DNA from: Lutjanus erythropterus
Lineage: Eukaryota; Chordata; Actinopteri; Lutjaniformes; Lutjanidae
Assembly: GCA_020091685.1 (NCBI GenBank)
Contig: CM034599.1
Span: forward strand, 24,861,922 to 24,925,921
Reading direction: 5' to 3'
DNA length: 64,000 nucleotides
Shown: positions 1 through 12,554 of the stretch, in pieces
Layout: each line of letters opens with the position of its first letter
How positions within the stretch are numbered: the stretch's first letter is position 1
Made by a program: the position numbers and the translations under genes
Notes under the pieces: generated by a model
The model's input: only the letters and a program-made list of their open reading frames with translations
What the model was told of the DNA's origin: nothing
The model's database searches: none

Positions 1-1353
1 TATTAGTACTTTTACGTAAGTCACAGTTCTGATTACTTCTTCCACTGCTGTTAATCATATGGTTTTACTGCTTAGCCTCAATCCTATTGCTTTTAGTAAG
101 ATTAATTGTTTTTCCCCTGATACAATAAGGCTTTAAATCAGACTATAAAATATCCACCTTAAGTTTTTCATTTCAGAATGTAAACTCTCCTCTGACTGCA
201 AAACTTTTCTCCTTCAAAGCGACATTTAATATACTTTCTGAGGTACAGAAACATCTGTATCATCCCCGTCCCTACAACTAGATGGTTAGAGTTACCTACA
301 GATCTCACTCTCCCACATAACTGCCTATCTACCCAGGCCCTGGTTATTTCTGTCACAGCCTTTTTATGATGGCCAACAGCTATAATTATTATCAGAGCTG
401 GCCAAGTGACAGTCAGAGAGAAAAGAGGAGAGAGAAAGACAGAGTGAGACGGAGTATAAATAGAAACCTGAATCCATTATTGAGTGCAGATATTGGGGAT
501 GGTCTCTCCCTTGGGTGCAGAGGCAGAGTTGTCATCGCAACATAAATAGCAACCGCTCTCCTTAATGAAGAGCGTAACAATTTCCTGTCTTCATCGTCAG
601 TCGAGGGACACTCGCTTAATTTGATAAATGAGACCTTCAGATGAAGCTTCAGCTGGTTGGCATAACAAATCAGACAACACATACTGGTGTATAAATGAGG
701 GGATTTCCACACAGGGTACAAAAATGTAAATGTCAAAAGGAGATATAAAATACATATATAGGTCAGTTCTAAAACAGGCTACTGCTCTTTCTTTGTAAAG
801 GAAGGTTCTTTCATTTTCCTGTGTGTCTATTTTGATTCTGATACCATATTGTAAGAGAGAGAAAGAAAAGCTGAGGTCAAGGTCCATCTGACTTTTTCCA
901 ATACAACTCACAGGCCTCCTTACTGGATTGGGTTTCCTCAGTTGCCATGGAGATAGCTCAGTTGTTATCATGTGACCAAAGTTAACAGGTGGTCGTATGA
1001 CTTATGTCTTACAACCGCTGTGGTGTAAGAAGTACTCACATGTTTTACTCAAGTAAAAGTAACAGTACCACAGTGTAGAAATATCCTGTTACAATTAAAG
1101 GTCACGCATTCAAACTTTCAAAGTAAAAACATGTATTAGAGTCAAAATACATGTAGTTAAAGCTACCACAAGGAGTTTTTAAGTAGTTATGAAATGGTCT
1201 CAATTTATTACAAATGTGTCTATATGATCTATGTAAGTTAACAGGACAGACATTTTCAGTGGCTGGTAAGCAGCAGGAAATTACAAATTTTAAACCAACA
1301 CAAATTAATGTAATGAAAAACAAACAATGTTTATTCATTGTTTCCCTTTTAAA
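1..1353. other. Intergenic DNA, nothing recognised
   Basis: AT-rich sequence without a coding pattern. The open frames here are short, overlap on both strands and match no family I know. Confidence 0.6.
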
Positions 1354-1522
1354 TTTGGTCACATCTGACACAAGCACATCAAAAAGTGCATAAAAAACAA
1401 AAGAGCAGTAACTTAACAGAACCTGAGGTAGCAGCAATTCAATTTTTTCCCCAATTTTGAAATGAAAATAAAAATAAAAAAATGGTTTGGTCACATCTGA
1501 CCCTGGCACATCTCAAAGTGCA
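1354..1522. repeat. Imperfect direct repeat pair
   Basis: Two copies of a 37-base unit lie at 1354-1390 and 1486-1522. Both contain tttggtcacatctgac followed by an agcacatc/ggcacatc segment and aaagtgca. An AT-rich spacer of 95 bases separates them. This could be a decayed tandem duplication or the remains of a transposon; I cannot assign a family. Confidence 0.6.
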
Positions 1523-1584
1523 GGGCTATTCAATTACAAATTCAATACAATTCATCATTTATCACCTCATCCATGATGGCCAAC

Positions 1585-1880
1585 ATGCACTTTCATGGTT
1601 TACGAGTCTGTGAATGGCCTTTTCTTCTTGCCAGGATCCAGAACACACGGCGGGAAGCTGCTGCAGCTCTCTCTTGGGCTGTGCATGACTGCATCATCAC
1701 AGTACAGCTCCGGTTGTAAGATGCAATCAAACTCTGCACTTTTGCAGCCCTCTCTTGTGATCTGTCGGGAAAGTTTGTTTCTCAATGTGGTGCCTCTGAA
1801 GATTGTAATCTTTAAACACCGCAATGCACTTGCAAATTAAACACATCGGTCTGGCGCTTGGATTTGGCAGCAAAATAAAA
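1585..1880 (-). mobile_element. hAT-type transposase relic (BED-like zinc finger region)
   Basis: Read on the minus strand, adjoining frames give PMCLICKCIAVFKDYNLQRH, a C-x2-C finger with histidine, then a stretch like the KVxxLKxSYxxS...TAQERxxxASxRVxWIL segment of hAT transposases and of domesticated ZBED/GTF2IRD2-like proteins. The frame is interrupted, so this is a transposase pseudogene fragment, not a host gene. Basis: translation by eye and family memory. A profile search against hAT transposases would settle it. Confidence 0.6.
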
Positions 1881-2262
1881 TATAAATAAACGTTAATAAT
1901 AAATAAAGGTATTTGTCAGTCCAGCCAAGGTTAAACTAACAGTTTTCATAGTCAATTTTGTGTTTCAGGGTTGAGAATGAATTATTTTTAGAGGTTGTAT
2001 TATACGACTACAACTTCTAACGTTACCACTAGTACACAGATTTTCACAACAACGCTGAGTGCTGTAAGGCTACGCAGAGTGTTGCATTCATGATCTGAAC
2101 TACTGTATGAATTTCTGTAGAAATGTCTGCAGGGTTGCAGAACACGATTTTCTCGGTTTTTCTCTGCTTTTCTGATTGGGCCACAGGCTGGGCCACTCAG
2201 GGATTCCTTCTGGGCCACACGTAGCCGGTGGGCTGCCATCTGAATGGACCTGGTGTAGGGTA
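1881..2262. other. Intergenic DNA, nothing recognised
   Basis: Mixed sequence with a more GC-rich part from about 2150. No family recognised. Confidence 0.5.
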
Positions 2263-2275
2263 TCGTGCTTGGTTT

Positions 2276-2630
2276 GTGACATCAGAGATGATGATGTCAC
2301 GGTTGGAGTTCTATGCTAGGCTATAAGCCTCTCCTGTGATGTCATAATGATGTCACTGTTTCAGAAGTTTATAAATAGACCTTGAGAAGATGATATCGAC
2401 TGAGCTGGAGTCGACCCGGCTCCATTAGATGGGATGCGTGGCGCGGACCTCCCCCACACGTTCAGAGGTGAACGAGTTGAGTCGCTGGCGACAGAGTTTC
2501 CCGCTCTGACCCAAATTCAGTGGGCATTAACCAGCCTTGGGAAAGCTGGGCTCAACTCACTTTGGCCTCTCCTCTGCTGTTGGACCCCCGCAGACACCTA
2601 TTCCATCTTTGTAAGTGTGTGTGTGTGAGC
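2276..2630 (+). promoter_or_regulatory. Promoter-like or LTR-like module
   Basis: Several TGATGTCA half-CRE motifs occur within 90 bases: an inverted pair gtgacatca...tgatgtcac at about 2277-2300, then two more at about 2336-2356. A TATA-like tttataaatag follows at 2368-2378. Next comes a GC-richer stretch of about 220 bases ending in a donor-like cttt|gtaagtg near 2610. This order of enhancer-like repeats, TATA box, leader and donor resembles a retroelement LTR with its leader, or an orphan promoter. I recognise no family and see no partner LTR. Confidence 0.3.
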
Positions 2631-2716
2631 GTGTGAGTGAGGCAACCGTTCGTCTTTCATAAGTTGTAGTGGGCTCAGTTTTAAAGCTAGTGAAGAATCT
2701 GGTATCATATGAAACT

Positions 2717-2792
2717 ACAAGCGCTGTTCCAAAAAAGTTGGGACACTGTTTAATGCATGAATAAAACCTGAATGCAATGATTTGCAAACCAT
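2717..2792 (+). mobile_element. Terminal fragment of a Tc1-like transposon
   Basis: The stretch has gttccaaaaaagttgggac, then a segment ending gaatgcaatgatttgcaaac. This is the typical outer end of a common fish Tc1-like family, the same family as the relic at 27145-27705. No transposase and no matching right end are seen nearby, so it is a solo terminal fragment. Confidence 0.65.
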
Positions 2793-5037
2793 TTTTGACT
2801 TGTATCAAAAAGTTTGTGGTTTGTGACTGTCTTGTATTCGTGTGCATTTGGGTCACTGAGGTAACCAGTGTTATTTCTCAAAGATAATCCACTAGCATTG
2901 TTTGAAAAACCCAGAAGGTTGTTAAAAACACTGTTTTGTTTTTAGCCTTTTCAGAACCATTAAAACACCTGAGATAAGCTTTGGGATTTGGATTCAACTT
3001 CAAAATAAATTCAGAAACTGAATAAAAAATGATTGACAAATAAATTACGACATAATTTATTAAATAAAACAAGATAAAATGTTTTAAACATTCAAGATAC
3101 AGTACATGTAAAAATTTGTCCCAACAACTTACTGTATCATAAATGCTAATTTTAGTTAATACCTTAAAATTTGTTGAACTGAATCAAAAAGTTAACCAAG
3201 ATTATTAGGTTGGAAAAAAGAAAAGTTTATTATAATCCAAATAATCATTGGAAAAATACAAATTTTCAAAATTTACCTATTTGTTTTCTCCTCAGACTCT
3301 CCATCAAGCATCAATCTGTTCTGCCTTCAACATGTTGCTGTTTGACAGAAATAAATTTATTTTAGAGAATAATATATACCTCCATATCAGAAACAGATGC
3401 TGATGTAAGCCTGCAACTGTGTCTAAAAGAGCAAGCTGAGAAAGGTGGTTAAAAAAAAAAAAAGAAATTTGGGCGCTCCTTGGGCTAAGCAGCTAAGTAA
3501 GCTGCCAATAAGGCAAGTAAGACATTTTACCTGGCAGAAAAAGCATATATCATAAATGTGACTTTTCAGTAGTTTTAACCACAACATCCTCTTCTGCAAA
3601 AGCAGCAGCCTGAAAGGCAGCATATGTGCCAGCAAGATAACTAGCTAGCAAGCTAAACTGATAAACTGGTGCTAATGTTAAAATATTCAATATTCAAACA
3701 CTGGCTTAAGCTGACAAGCCAACAGGAATATACAAAGTTAATTAAGCATATAACTCACCCCTGTGGCTTCACATCCATGATTTTCTTTTAATCAAATAAG
3801 TGACAAAACCACCTCAGTCAGTCCGTTGTCCTTGTACAGCTCCTTCTGGTTCGGTTGGTGTCACTTTTGAAAAAGTGTAAATTCTCCTCTGACCACACCC
3901 ACTGAGCAGCACAAGGTTGTCAGATTTACTCCCATTGCCTAAATAAGTTTTACTTTATTGTGTCAGGTTATGCAATCAGTGCAGTACTTTAGTTAATTCT
4001 ACTTGATGCAAGTGATAAATTCACACATGGAAATGAGGATACATGATTACAAACAAGCCCCAAGTAACATATTAAATAAAAGGTGACATTTTAAAGCAAA
4101 AGCACTTAAATAATAATTTAATATAATGCAGGGCCAAAAAAACCCTTTTTTTTCACTATAAAATAAGTCTCATGTGTTGATCAGAGTTGTGTTTAAACAC
4201 TTTGGTGGGCCACAAAAGATTTTCAGATATCTAAGTGGGCCACAGCATTCTCAAGTTTGGGAAAGGCTGCCCAAGACCACAACTCCTATTGACAAGTGGT
4301 TGAATATGTCTGTTAACATTTTCATTGTACTTTAACTTTTGTTTTGTGGTGTCCACTCAGATATATGTAAGACTGTATCCTTAACCTTTGTATTTCTTTT
4401 TTTTTTAAAAATCTGAAATAATCAGTTTGGTTGTTCTTGATACTTTCTCTCATAAGAGTCAAAGTCAAATCTTCTCTCACACGGGGAACAGAAGTCAATT
4501 TCAGAATTTTCTTAAAACTTGGCACTTTAAACCGTCACATTAATGTTAAAACTTGAGTTGAGACAATGAATTCCTGGACCTAGGGTGTCTAATGTAGACT
4601 AGCCGATACAGGCAGTAGGAATAGTGAGGAATAGTAGGAAAGAAAGACGTGACCTTTGGCCTCTTCTTAGGATCTTATAACCTATTTGGGAATGTTATGA
4701 GACATGATCTCTGTAAACTGAGAGGTCAGTTTTGCATTCATGGACGGAGGAACTCTGAACTTCCCTCCTGCTGCCAGTTCTTTGAATTAGGCATGCTTAT
4801 TTATGACATCTGCCACTGTGTTTATGTGTGTGTGTGAATATTTTTCCTAGTGGGAATACTTGTGTTGCGTCCATGGTCTTACTCCACAGGTGAGTGTGTG
4901 TAAAACTTTTGTCAGCTTGTTATTTAACAGGGGTATTTTCAGCCAACATGCCTACTTTTATAAGGGTTAACTATGTGGACAAACACACATAAACAACTTG
5001 CACTGACAAAAATGCATACCTGTATGGTCAGACACAA

Positions 5038-5044
<7 letters not shown>
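2793..5044. other. Intergenic DNA, nothing recognised
   Basis: AT-rich DNA. Short phrases such as gtgggccacaaaag near 4205 recall a dispersed fish repeat, but too little is left to name it. Confidence 0.5.

Positions 5045-5094
<50 letters not shown>
5045..5094. repeat. (CA)n microsatellite
   Basis: About 25 units of CA, nearly uninterrupted. Confidence 0.97.
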
Positions 5095-5096
<2 letters not shown>

Positions 5097-5869
5097 TTTG
5101 TTCTGACACCTGCCAAGTGCTGTAATTGTATACAGTGTTAAAAAGCAACATGATCTGGCTACGTCCTGCACATGTTGAGCATGCTCACGTCAGACTCAGA
5201 CAGGCAAATGCACATGCATTCATGTGTGTGAGTGTGTATATATTAGTAAATTACTTGAGCAGTGTGTGGTGGAGGGCTTAGGAGGGCATGGGGAAAGTGA
5301 TCAGTCTAATTGCTTTTCCTGCTGTGCTTCAGACTCGTAACCTCTGTCTCTGTTTCCCTCTGTGACGTCAACACGTCAACATTTCTCTGAACTTGTCTCC
5401 TGCAACTCATACTTTTAGTTAATTTAATGTGTGTGCATATGCAAGTGTTTGAAATACTGGCGTATGAAACTCCTGCATGTCTGACAGTTATTTTTTCTCC
5501 AGCTCTTATCTTTGCTCTTTCCTGTGTGAGAAATTGGAGAGTTTCACCTCTGTAGATATCTAAAAATGTAACTATCTTAAAATGACTCACAACTTTGACT
5601 TATGCATGAGTGACAACAGGGTCTCAAGTTGTCTTTGCTTCCATTTAAGGGGTTGTAAAGCTGGTAAAGTGTTTTATAAAGACACAACACTACAAAGTTT
5701 GGACAGATAGCCTTGAATTTTTGGCATAGAGACCTTAACTGTCCCCAGAGTTTGATTCCTGATTACCTCAGTGAACCTCTGACCTTTCATCTAACACCAG
5801 CAGCAGGTCAAACTTTCCACTTGTGCAGCAGATCAGCTCATACAGGATAGCCTGAAAGGAGCTATCATA
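5095..5869. other. Intergenic DNA, nothing recognised
   Basis: No coding signal and no family recognised. Confidence 0.5.
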
Positions 5870-6651
5870 TTAAAGGGCCAGCGTGTAGGATTTAGTCGCA
5901 TCTAGCTGTGAGCTTGCAGATTACAAACACCTCGTCTCACTCTCCCTTTCCAAGTGTGTAGGAGAAATTAGTGGCCTAGAAATTTGTGAAAAACTGCAAA
6001 TGGTTAGAATCAGTGTTTGGTTTGTCAATTCTGGGCTATTATAAGAACACAGTGGTGCAACATGGTGGACTCCGTTGAAGAGGACCCACACCCTCTTTAG
6101 GTATAAATGCCAGGGTTGGATTACATCATTTTGAGGCCCTCCACATCTCCTCCTTTCAATCCTTGAACAAATAATAAGTCATAAAAATGAACTTTTACTT
6201 ATGGTAGAGTGGACTTGAGGAGTCTCACAGCCTCAGGAAAGAAGCTGTTCTGCAGTCCGGTGGTTCAGCAGTGAATACGTCTTCCGGTTCCTAACAAATG
6301 GCAGCAGGGTGAACAGGCTGCGGCTGGGGTGGTATTGTCTTTCACTATTCTCCTGTTTTCTCCTTTTTTGCAGCATTGTAGGTAGCTTCACTGCATTTTT
6401 CAAAAGTCTGTACACCACACCCAGCCATTCGTTTACATGCATTGTCTATTGTCCTCCTAAATCTTAACTGACCTTTACCTAATATTAAGTGCCCTCTTGA
6501 TAAATGGCTCTTTTTCAGGTTAAGGAAAAACAACAATGCTTATTTTCAGGTGATTATACACTAATGAAAACATACTTATGGATTTTATAAATCTATTTTT
6601 TGCAATATTCTGCCAATAAATCCCAATAAATCTTACACACTGGACTTTTAA
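5870..6651. mobile_element. MITE-like element with inverted ends, nested insert inside
   Basis: The left end reads ttaaagggccagcgtgtagg. The right end, reverse-complemented, reads ttaaaagtccagtgtgtaag. Over 25 bases the two ends agree at about 20. No transposase frame lies between, so this is a non-autonomous DNA transposon. The middle (about 6200-6440) is taken up by an unrelated repeat. The ends resemble those of the element at 37326-38080. Confidence 0.65.
6200..6440. repeat. Dispersed fish repeat nested in the MITE
   Basis: The phrase aggaaagaagctgttctgca followed by tggcagcagggtgaacaggc is one I recognise as a very common teleost interspersed sequence. Family not known to me. Its limits within the host MITE are approximate. 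Confidence 0.5.
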
Positions 6652-7433
6652 TGCACATATATGTTGCGACTATTTGGATGTACTGGTGTGTTCAAATGTT
6701 GATTTTATGGAATTTGCATGCTGAATGTTGCAGCCTTAGAAACCCATTAAAAAAAAATGTACAAAACTTACAAGTATGTTCACATTTGATAACAGCTGTA
6801 AAAGAAGTGCATGTATTGAACTGGTATTCATGCCTTTAGCTGTTTTTTCCTACTCAGTGAAATTTACTTTATCGTTTAGAAACCTTATCCTAAGCACAGA
6901 TTATTGAATTATACATCTAAAGAGTGAGCTATATCGGTGCTTCCAGGAAGTTAAACTTTAATTAGCGGAGAGAGGGTTAACAGCATTGAATGCTACTCTT
7001 GTATGAGTGAGAAACCTGAGAGCCTGTCACAGTCATATGCCATTTATTTGGTTGATTTGCTGAAGTAGGTTATACATCCTCCTTATCTTAGAAAACCTTA
7101 TAAAAACATCTCCACTTGTTGGCTCAGCAGCTTCCTTTTGATGGCCATTTCACTTATATTATCAGCCATTAAAGTGATGCTCTTAGCCTGAGTGCCTCTC
7201 ACGTATTCACTGTGACATAAGTCCTTACCTCACCCACACACTCCACATGCTGATGTACAGCGGATGCCTTTCACTGCCGTCCTCATGTGACCTGCTGAGA
7301 GAGTTACATGTTCTTACTCTAAATAAAGAGTGGTGAAGTGCTAACTAGAACATTTTGAGGCTCACGGTTCATTTTTGACCTTGGAAACAGCATGTTAAAA
7401 GCAATGTACCAAAATGCAGATTTAGTGGTCAGT
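6652..7433. other. Intergenic DNA, nothing recognised
   Basis: No coding or repeat signal that I can name. Confidence 0.5.
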
Positions 7434-7572
7434 GGCCTGGTGGCTCAGTTGGTAGAGCAATCACCCCATATATGAAGGCCGCGAGTCCTCTGTAGTGGTT
7501 GCGGGTTCATTTGGTGACTGCAGCCCTGCAGCATGTCAAATCCTTCACTTTGTCTCCCCCATTCCTGTCATA
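7434..7572 (+). mobile_element. tRNA-derived SINE, decayed
   Basis: The phrase tggctcagttggtagagca is a pol III A box. A weakened B box (cgggttcattt) lies about 60 bases on, followed by gcagccctgcagcatgtc and a pyrimidine-rich tctcccccattcctgtca, the usual body of a teleost tRNA-type SINE. It cannot form a sound tRNA, so it is not called as a tRNA gene. Confidence 0.7.
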
Positions 7573-9514
7573 TGTTAAGATGGATGTCACAAAAACTCCT
7601 GAAATTCATCATGTGCGGTTGAGGAAACACATGTCATTTAGATGTACGTAATTCAATTGGCACATGTATCATGTCCAGACTCACAAAAAACTATTTCTTA
7701 GAGCCATAGCCTAAGTTGGTTGAGCTAATTTTAAGTACTTTACTACTTAGTAGCCTCACCTACAGCAGTGCATCTTATTCTCAAAGATCATCATTACATT
7801 GCTGTCCTCTGAGAACCACACGTACACAAGTACAGTCCTTTTTTTCCAGCTCATCTATTGTCTTTGAAATACTTTGAAATGTTCATTTAAAAAAATGGGG
7901 CAACCCAACAGGATTTACTTTTGTGTTGTGCGTGGTCTGTATGTAAATGTATGTAAATGTATTTGTCCCACGTTCACGCAATGCTGCATTCCCACTCTTT
8001 AAAGTTGGCTTTTAATGGTTCTTGTAAGACTGTAAAAGAAAACTGGGACTCAAATTAGCTTAGTGTCTTGTGAGGAACTCTCTGAGAAAAAATAGTTAGG
8101 AGATTTACCTGGACAATTAATTACCAGTGAACCGAGCTTCCTGAAACGATTGCTTTTCTTTCAATATATTAGCAACCACAGCAGTGTAACTGTGCCCAAA
8201 TCACCTGAACAAATCCAGACAACGAAGCAATGTCATGTGAGAGCGTCCCTGCATTAACTTACTACTACTTTTTCTTCATTTACCTCTAGTTACTATAGTA
8301 AATAACATTACAATAAAATGTGTCTGCATCTTTTCAGTATTGAGCAGCAGCTGTGGCTTTGGCCCTGTCTGTTCTGCAGGTGTGTTACTTTTGACCAGAG
8401 AGAGTGAATGAAACCTCACATGGAGCCTGGTGGTTGTTAGAGGGAGTTTCACCATGCAGCTCTGTCACTGACCACAGTTATCCTAATGCTCGCTTTGAGT
8501 TTCTGTGTGACAGAAACAGAGAGAAGTGCTAATATTACCAAGTTGATCTGTAGGAGCTTACAGAAGATTTGATTGCAGACATGCCACTCTGGGTTCACAG
8601 GGTCTACATACAAGTGTGTGTGTATGTTTTAATGAGCAGACCGGCCACTTCAGTCCAAGGCTGCTGCTGTTACCCAACCCTTGGTGTTTTATTAGAAGGG
8701 ATAACGCTGCAGTCAGAGCAAGTACCTCTCTCACAGAGAGAAATATCACCCATTAAAGACGATTCTGCAGCAGGGAAGAAGGAGAGTGTCAGGGGTGGTA
8801 TCCATTCTGAATTTAAAAACCCCTCTTACTTTTATGCACCTTTGAACTCTGGTAAAAGTATGATCCTGTCTGTGGTGCCCTGCTGCTATCCTCCTTTGGA
8901 GGGCTGTGCCTTTTAATGACTAAAGGATTACCATGTCTTAAGGTCTCCTGAGATGCTGCAGGGAGAAAAGGTTTAATAGAAACATGTGAAGCATTGAGAA
9001 GTACTCTGGCTGACAGGAGATGTGATGCCAGCCTGGGATTTCTGCTTTCATTCTGGCATGTGGGGAGATCCCTTTGCCACACCCATGACCTTCTCTGTGA
9101 CTCTGTGCCCAGAGAAACAGACAGAAAAAACAAACTCAAGCGAACATACATGCAAGACAGTGTTCATCAGTGTTGTAATTTAGTGCATCATCCTGATTAT
9201 TGTGAACATAAAAGTCTGTGTATAGGATGCCATGTCACTTTTCTGATGAAACCACAGTGGTCTGAAAAAATCTCTTACAAAATCATTCACAGAACAAACT
9301 AGGCAGTGCTGAATGAACATAATCAATATTGTGTTACTGCACAGAGACGTATTTTAATGTACTGTTTAGTTGTAATACGAGAAAGATCACGACCAGACAG
9401 GCCACCATCATTTCCTGCCAAATGTACTAGCCAGAACCAAGCACGGATCAAGTCACAATAAGTCTCCCATCAGTTCCACACTCTCATCAGTACTGTACTT
9501 GCTCTGGTTGCAAA
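7573..9514. other. Intergenic DNA, nothing recognised
   Basis: Open frames on both strands (for example 8569-8916 plus and 8813-9151 minus) overlap each other and show no family resemblance. I treat them as chance. Confidence 0.5.
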
Positions 9515-9562
9515 AAAAACAAGATAGCAATCACAATAATGCCAAACCCGAGGCTTCAAAAT
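9515..9562 (+). repeat. Fragment of the MITE family at 24090-24613
   Basis: The segment aatgccaaacccgaggcttc matches aatgccaaacttgagtcttc near 24530, preceded in both by an aaaaaacaa...cacaat stretch. Only this inner part is left. Confidence 0.5.
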
Positions 9563-9855
9563 GGTTGATGTCTCTGTTGGTTCACACTTGCATTACCCAC
9601 AATCCATTAACTGGCCTACAGTTATGTTGGGGAGTCCAAATGTAGCCTCGAGCAGAGATGAGGAGGGAGCTACAGAGGCCTGGAAAATCTCCACACCCCA
9701 GAACTTTTTCACCTGTGTAGAAACACTTCTTATGATCTGTATACAGACTTTGATGTGTAGAATTGTTGGGGTTCCCCCTTAAAACACAGTCCTTGTCTAT
9801 CTGTGTTTGAATTTAAGTAAAGACATGGAAAAAAAAGATCACAGGGAGCTAAATT

Positions 9856-9857
<2 letters not shown>

Positions 9858-9898
<41 letters not shown>
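9858..9898. repeat. (GA)n microsatellite
   Basis: About 20 GA units with one interruption. Confidence 0.95.
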
Positions 9899-10210
9899 TG
9901 TAAAGGCATGGACTGAGGTATCAGCTGTATCTGTGTGATCATGAGTAATGGACACCAGCAGGCTGGAGCATCTAGTTTATCCTCTTGACACTGGATCTGT
10001 CTCTGTCTGTCTCTGCAACTCAGGACCAGAGCAAACACTGTCGACGCTCTCTGTGTAAATTATCAACTGCTGACGGCTTCCAGGACAGAAAGAGAGTGTG
10101 TGTGCTGGTGTGTGTGTGCATTTTCACGCATGCATTATCATGAGTCTGAGTGCTGGTGGCATGACATAATTGTCAAACAGGCAAACTAGAAAATACAGGG
10201 CAGGGCACAG

Positions 10211-10263
10211 GAATAGAATAGAATAGAATAGAATAGAATAGAATAGAATAGAATAGAATAGAA
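10211..10263. repeat. (GAATA)n pentanucleotide repeat
   Basis: More than ten perfect copies of gaata. Confidence 0.97.
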
Positions 10264-12550
10264 TTTTCTGAATAATATTTTCACACATTTGTTGCAGGGC
10301 TGCTCTTTTATCTGCAACACTTCATGAGCCACAGACTCAAGTCTGTGTTTGACTGCAGAGCCCCCGTGAAACACTGGGGAAAGGCTCAGTACATGGTGAT
10401 TAGATAGAAAACGAGGTACCTTGTGGAAATCGCGGATTCTCAAAAGAGCGTAGGCGGACCTGATGAGTCAGTGTTGCTTTGTGGCAGATGGTTTGGCAGT
10501 GGCAACAAATGTGGGCACAGCCAAACATTTAGACTGATCAAGAGGTACTGTTGCTGTACAAGGTGCATTCTGAATGAGGAGAATAAAGAGCATTTTTATC
10601 TTGGTCCTGTATGAAATGAATTCCTCTTAACATGGATGCATTGAAAAGAAAATGAAAGTTCGAACATGACAGGGAGGGGATAAATACCTAAACGTGAGAT
10701 TGTAGCAGAACGTGACCAGCCCTTTTCGTGATAGGGTTTTGTGATAAGACAACTAGCTGAGACTTTGATATTTATCCTCTCATGTTTGCTGAGTCATGTT
10801 ACCTGGCACTTACCTTGCCAGTCAAACAGTTATCTACAATAAAGGGTAATAAAACTGCCTCTTGTATGTGAAGGTCACATCGAGTACTTTATCACTATAT
10901 GTTGGCAACCCTAGCCTGTGTCTACACGAGGCAAGCTGGAGGTTATCAAGTAAGCTATCTCTGAGGTGTGACCACCTATGCACAGGTGACATAAAAACAA
11001 AACTTACCTGACATTCTTTATGATGAAATCAATCCAATCCTTCCAGCTCTTTATTTAGAATAAAGTTTACATAAATGGATTAGGACAGTTGTTAGGGAAA
11101 TAACATTAATATAAACTGAAGCTTATTTTACCACCAATATTTTAGGCGTCTACAAATGAATTCTTAACTTCAAAAGCCACTTGACATAAGCAACACAAGC
11201 ATTCTTTGGAAGAGAAGTGGGTGAAGTTAACAAACATTTCTCTAAAATGCACACTACGTGTTGTCTCATGTAAAGTCCTGAGCAGGTTTTCAGTTGTATG
11301 CAATGATGCAGTTATATATGTATGCAGTAGAACTAGTTTCCACACAGCTGTCTTACACTCAGTGTAAAAAAGAACTGACAGTTTGCTTTTCTTCATGGGC
11401 TCAGGCCTCAATAGAAGCTAGTGTCTTGAATCTGAAGATTAAAAGTGAGTTAAAAGTTTTGTACAGTCTATTGTGTACTTGTTGTTGAGCTTTATGTATT
11501 TTAAAAGCCCATCTAGGGACGGACATTGGAAATTGGTTTAGGTTATAAATGCTGTGGTGTGTTTCATTGGTTTACGCTAATTGATTAATTGATTAAATGA
11601 AACAGAGTGGTATCCCCCTTTAAAGAAAACTTTCACAAAAGGTCTGTGAAAATCCACTGGCCCTCCAGGTCAACAGATATCAGCCTACAGAATGTGTGAG
11701 AGTGGAAAGGATGTAAAGCCAGAGACACTGATACGGGTGATAAAGTTAGTTTATGGTTCTCAGTATAAAAAAAAAAAAAAAGTCTTGATCTTCACACACT
11801 GTAAATGATCAGCACCTGGTTTCCAGATTGTGAGGTAACAAATGCCGTATTAATCTGAGTGTGAAATGGCCACTTGGTATTTCAGTGTCTGCCAGCTGTC
11901 ACTGACTTCAAGCGATACTTGAGTTTCAGGATGAGTACTCCTGTGTATGTTCGTGTCTGGACAGCCACCAATAACAGCTGCCCAGGTTACCCCAAATGCC
12001 CCATGTAGCTACAAAGCATCCCTCCATATTTGTCATCTCCTCGGTTGACCAAAGTGATGCCAAGCTTTTGACTTACTGTCATCAGAATGAAAACTGTCCT
12101 GGTAAACAGAAGGTCAAATCAGGTAACATAGGTTTGAAGACCCTGAAAACTTACCAACTCTGCACCAATCAGGATTCAGCAACATTTGGGATACGGTCCA
12201 GTGTGAGTTGATGGGCCTTTTCGTCACTGTCAGTCAAATCTGATCAAAACACTTGGAAGAGAGAGTAATGTGGAAGGAAGAAAGGTAATGTGACCACATC
12301 ACATTTGGGGTCAGGTACAAATCCTTAAACCATATTTCAACTATCTTTGCCTCCTGACTGTCTCAGGGCTGGCTGGTCCAGCTGTCCTGATAACACTGTC
12401 CCTGTCTCCCAGGGAACTCAAGGACGCGGAAGGATAGTTTATTCTACCTTAGACCAAACAGACTGACACAGAATTGGAGCAGAGGGCACTGCATGTGACA
12501 TGCAAACACGACTTAGGTCAACTCAGGAAAAGCAGTTTCCAACACTGTTG
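10264..12550. other. Intergenic DNA, nothing recognised
   Basis: AT-rich and unique-looking, with a poly(A) run near 11766. No gene seen. Confidence 0.5.
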
Positions 12551-12554
12551 ATAA

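Noticed and set aside
3105-3130. Right end of the Tc1-like fragment at 2717 (ttgtcccaacaactta)
   Set aside because: Only a short tgtcccaac-like word agrees and the sequence between does not resemble the element.
7441-7515. tRNA gene
   Set aside because: The A box is good but the B box is worn and no cloverleaf can be drawn; the downstream text is that of a SINE body.
8569-9302. Open frames of 100-115 codons on both strands
   Set aside because: They overlap each other in opposite directions, have no conserved motif, no splice structure and no codon pattern unlike the surrounding non-coding DNA.
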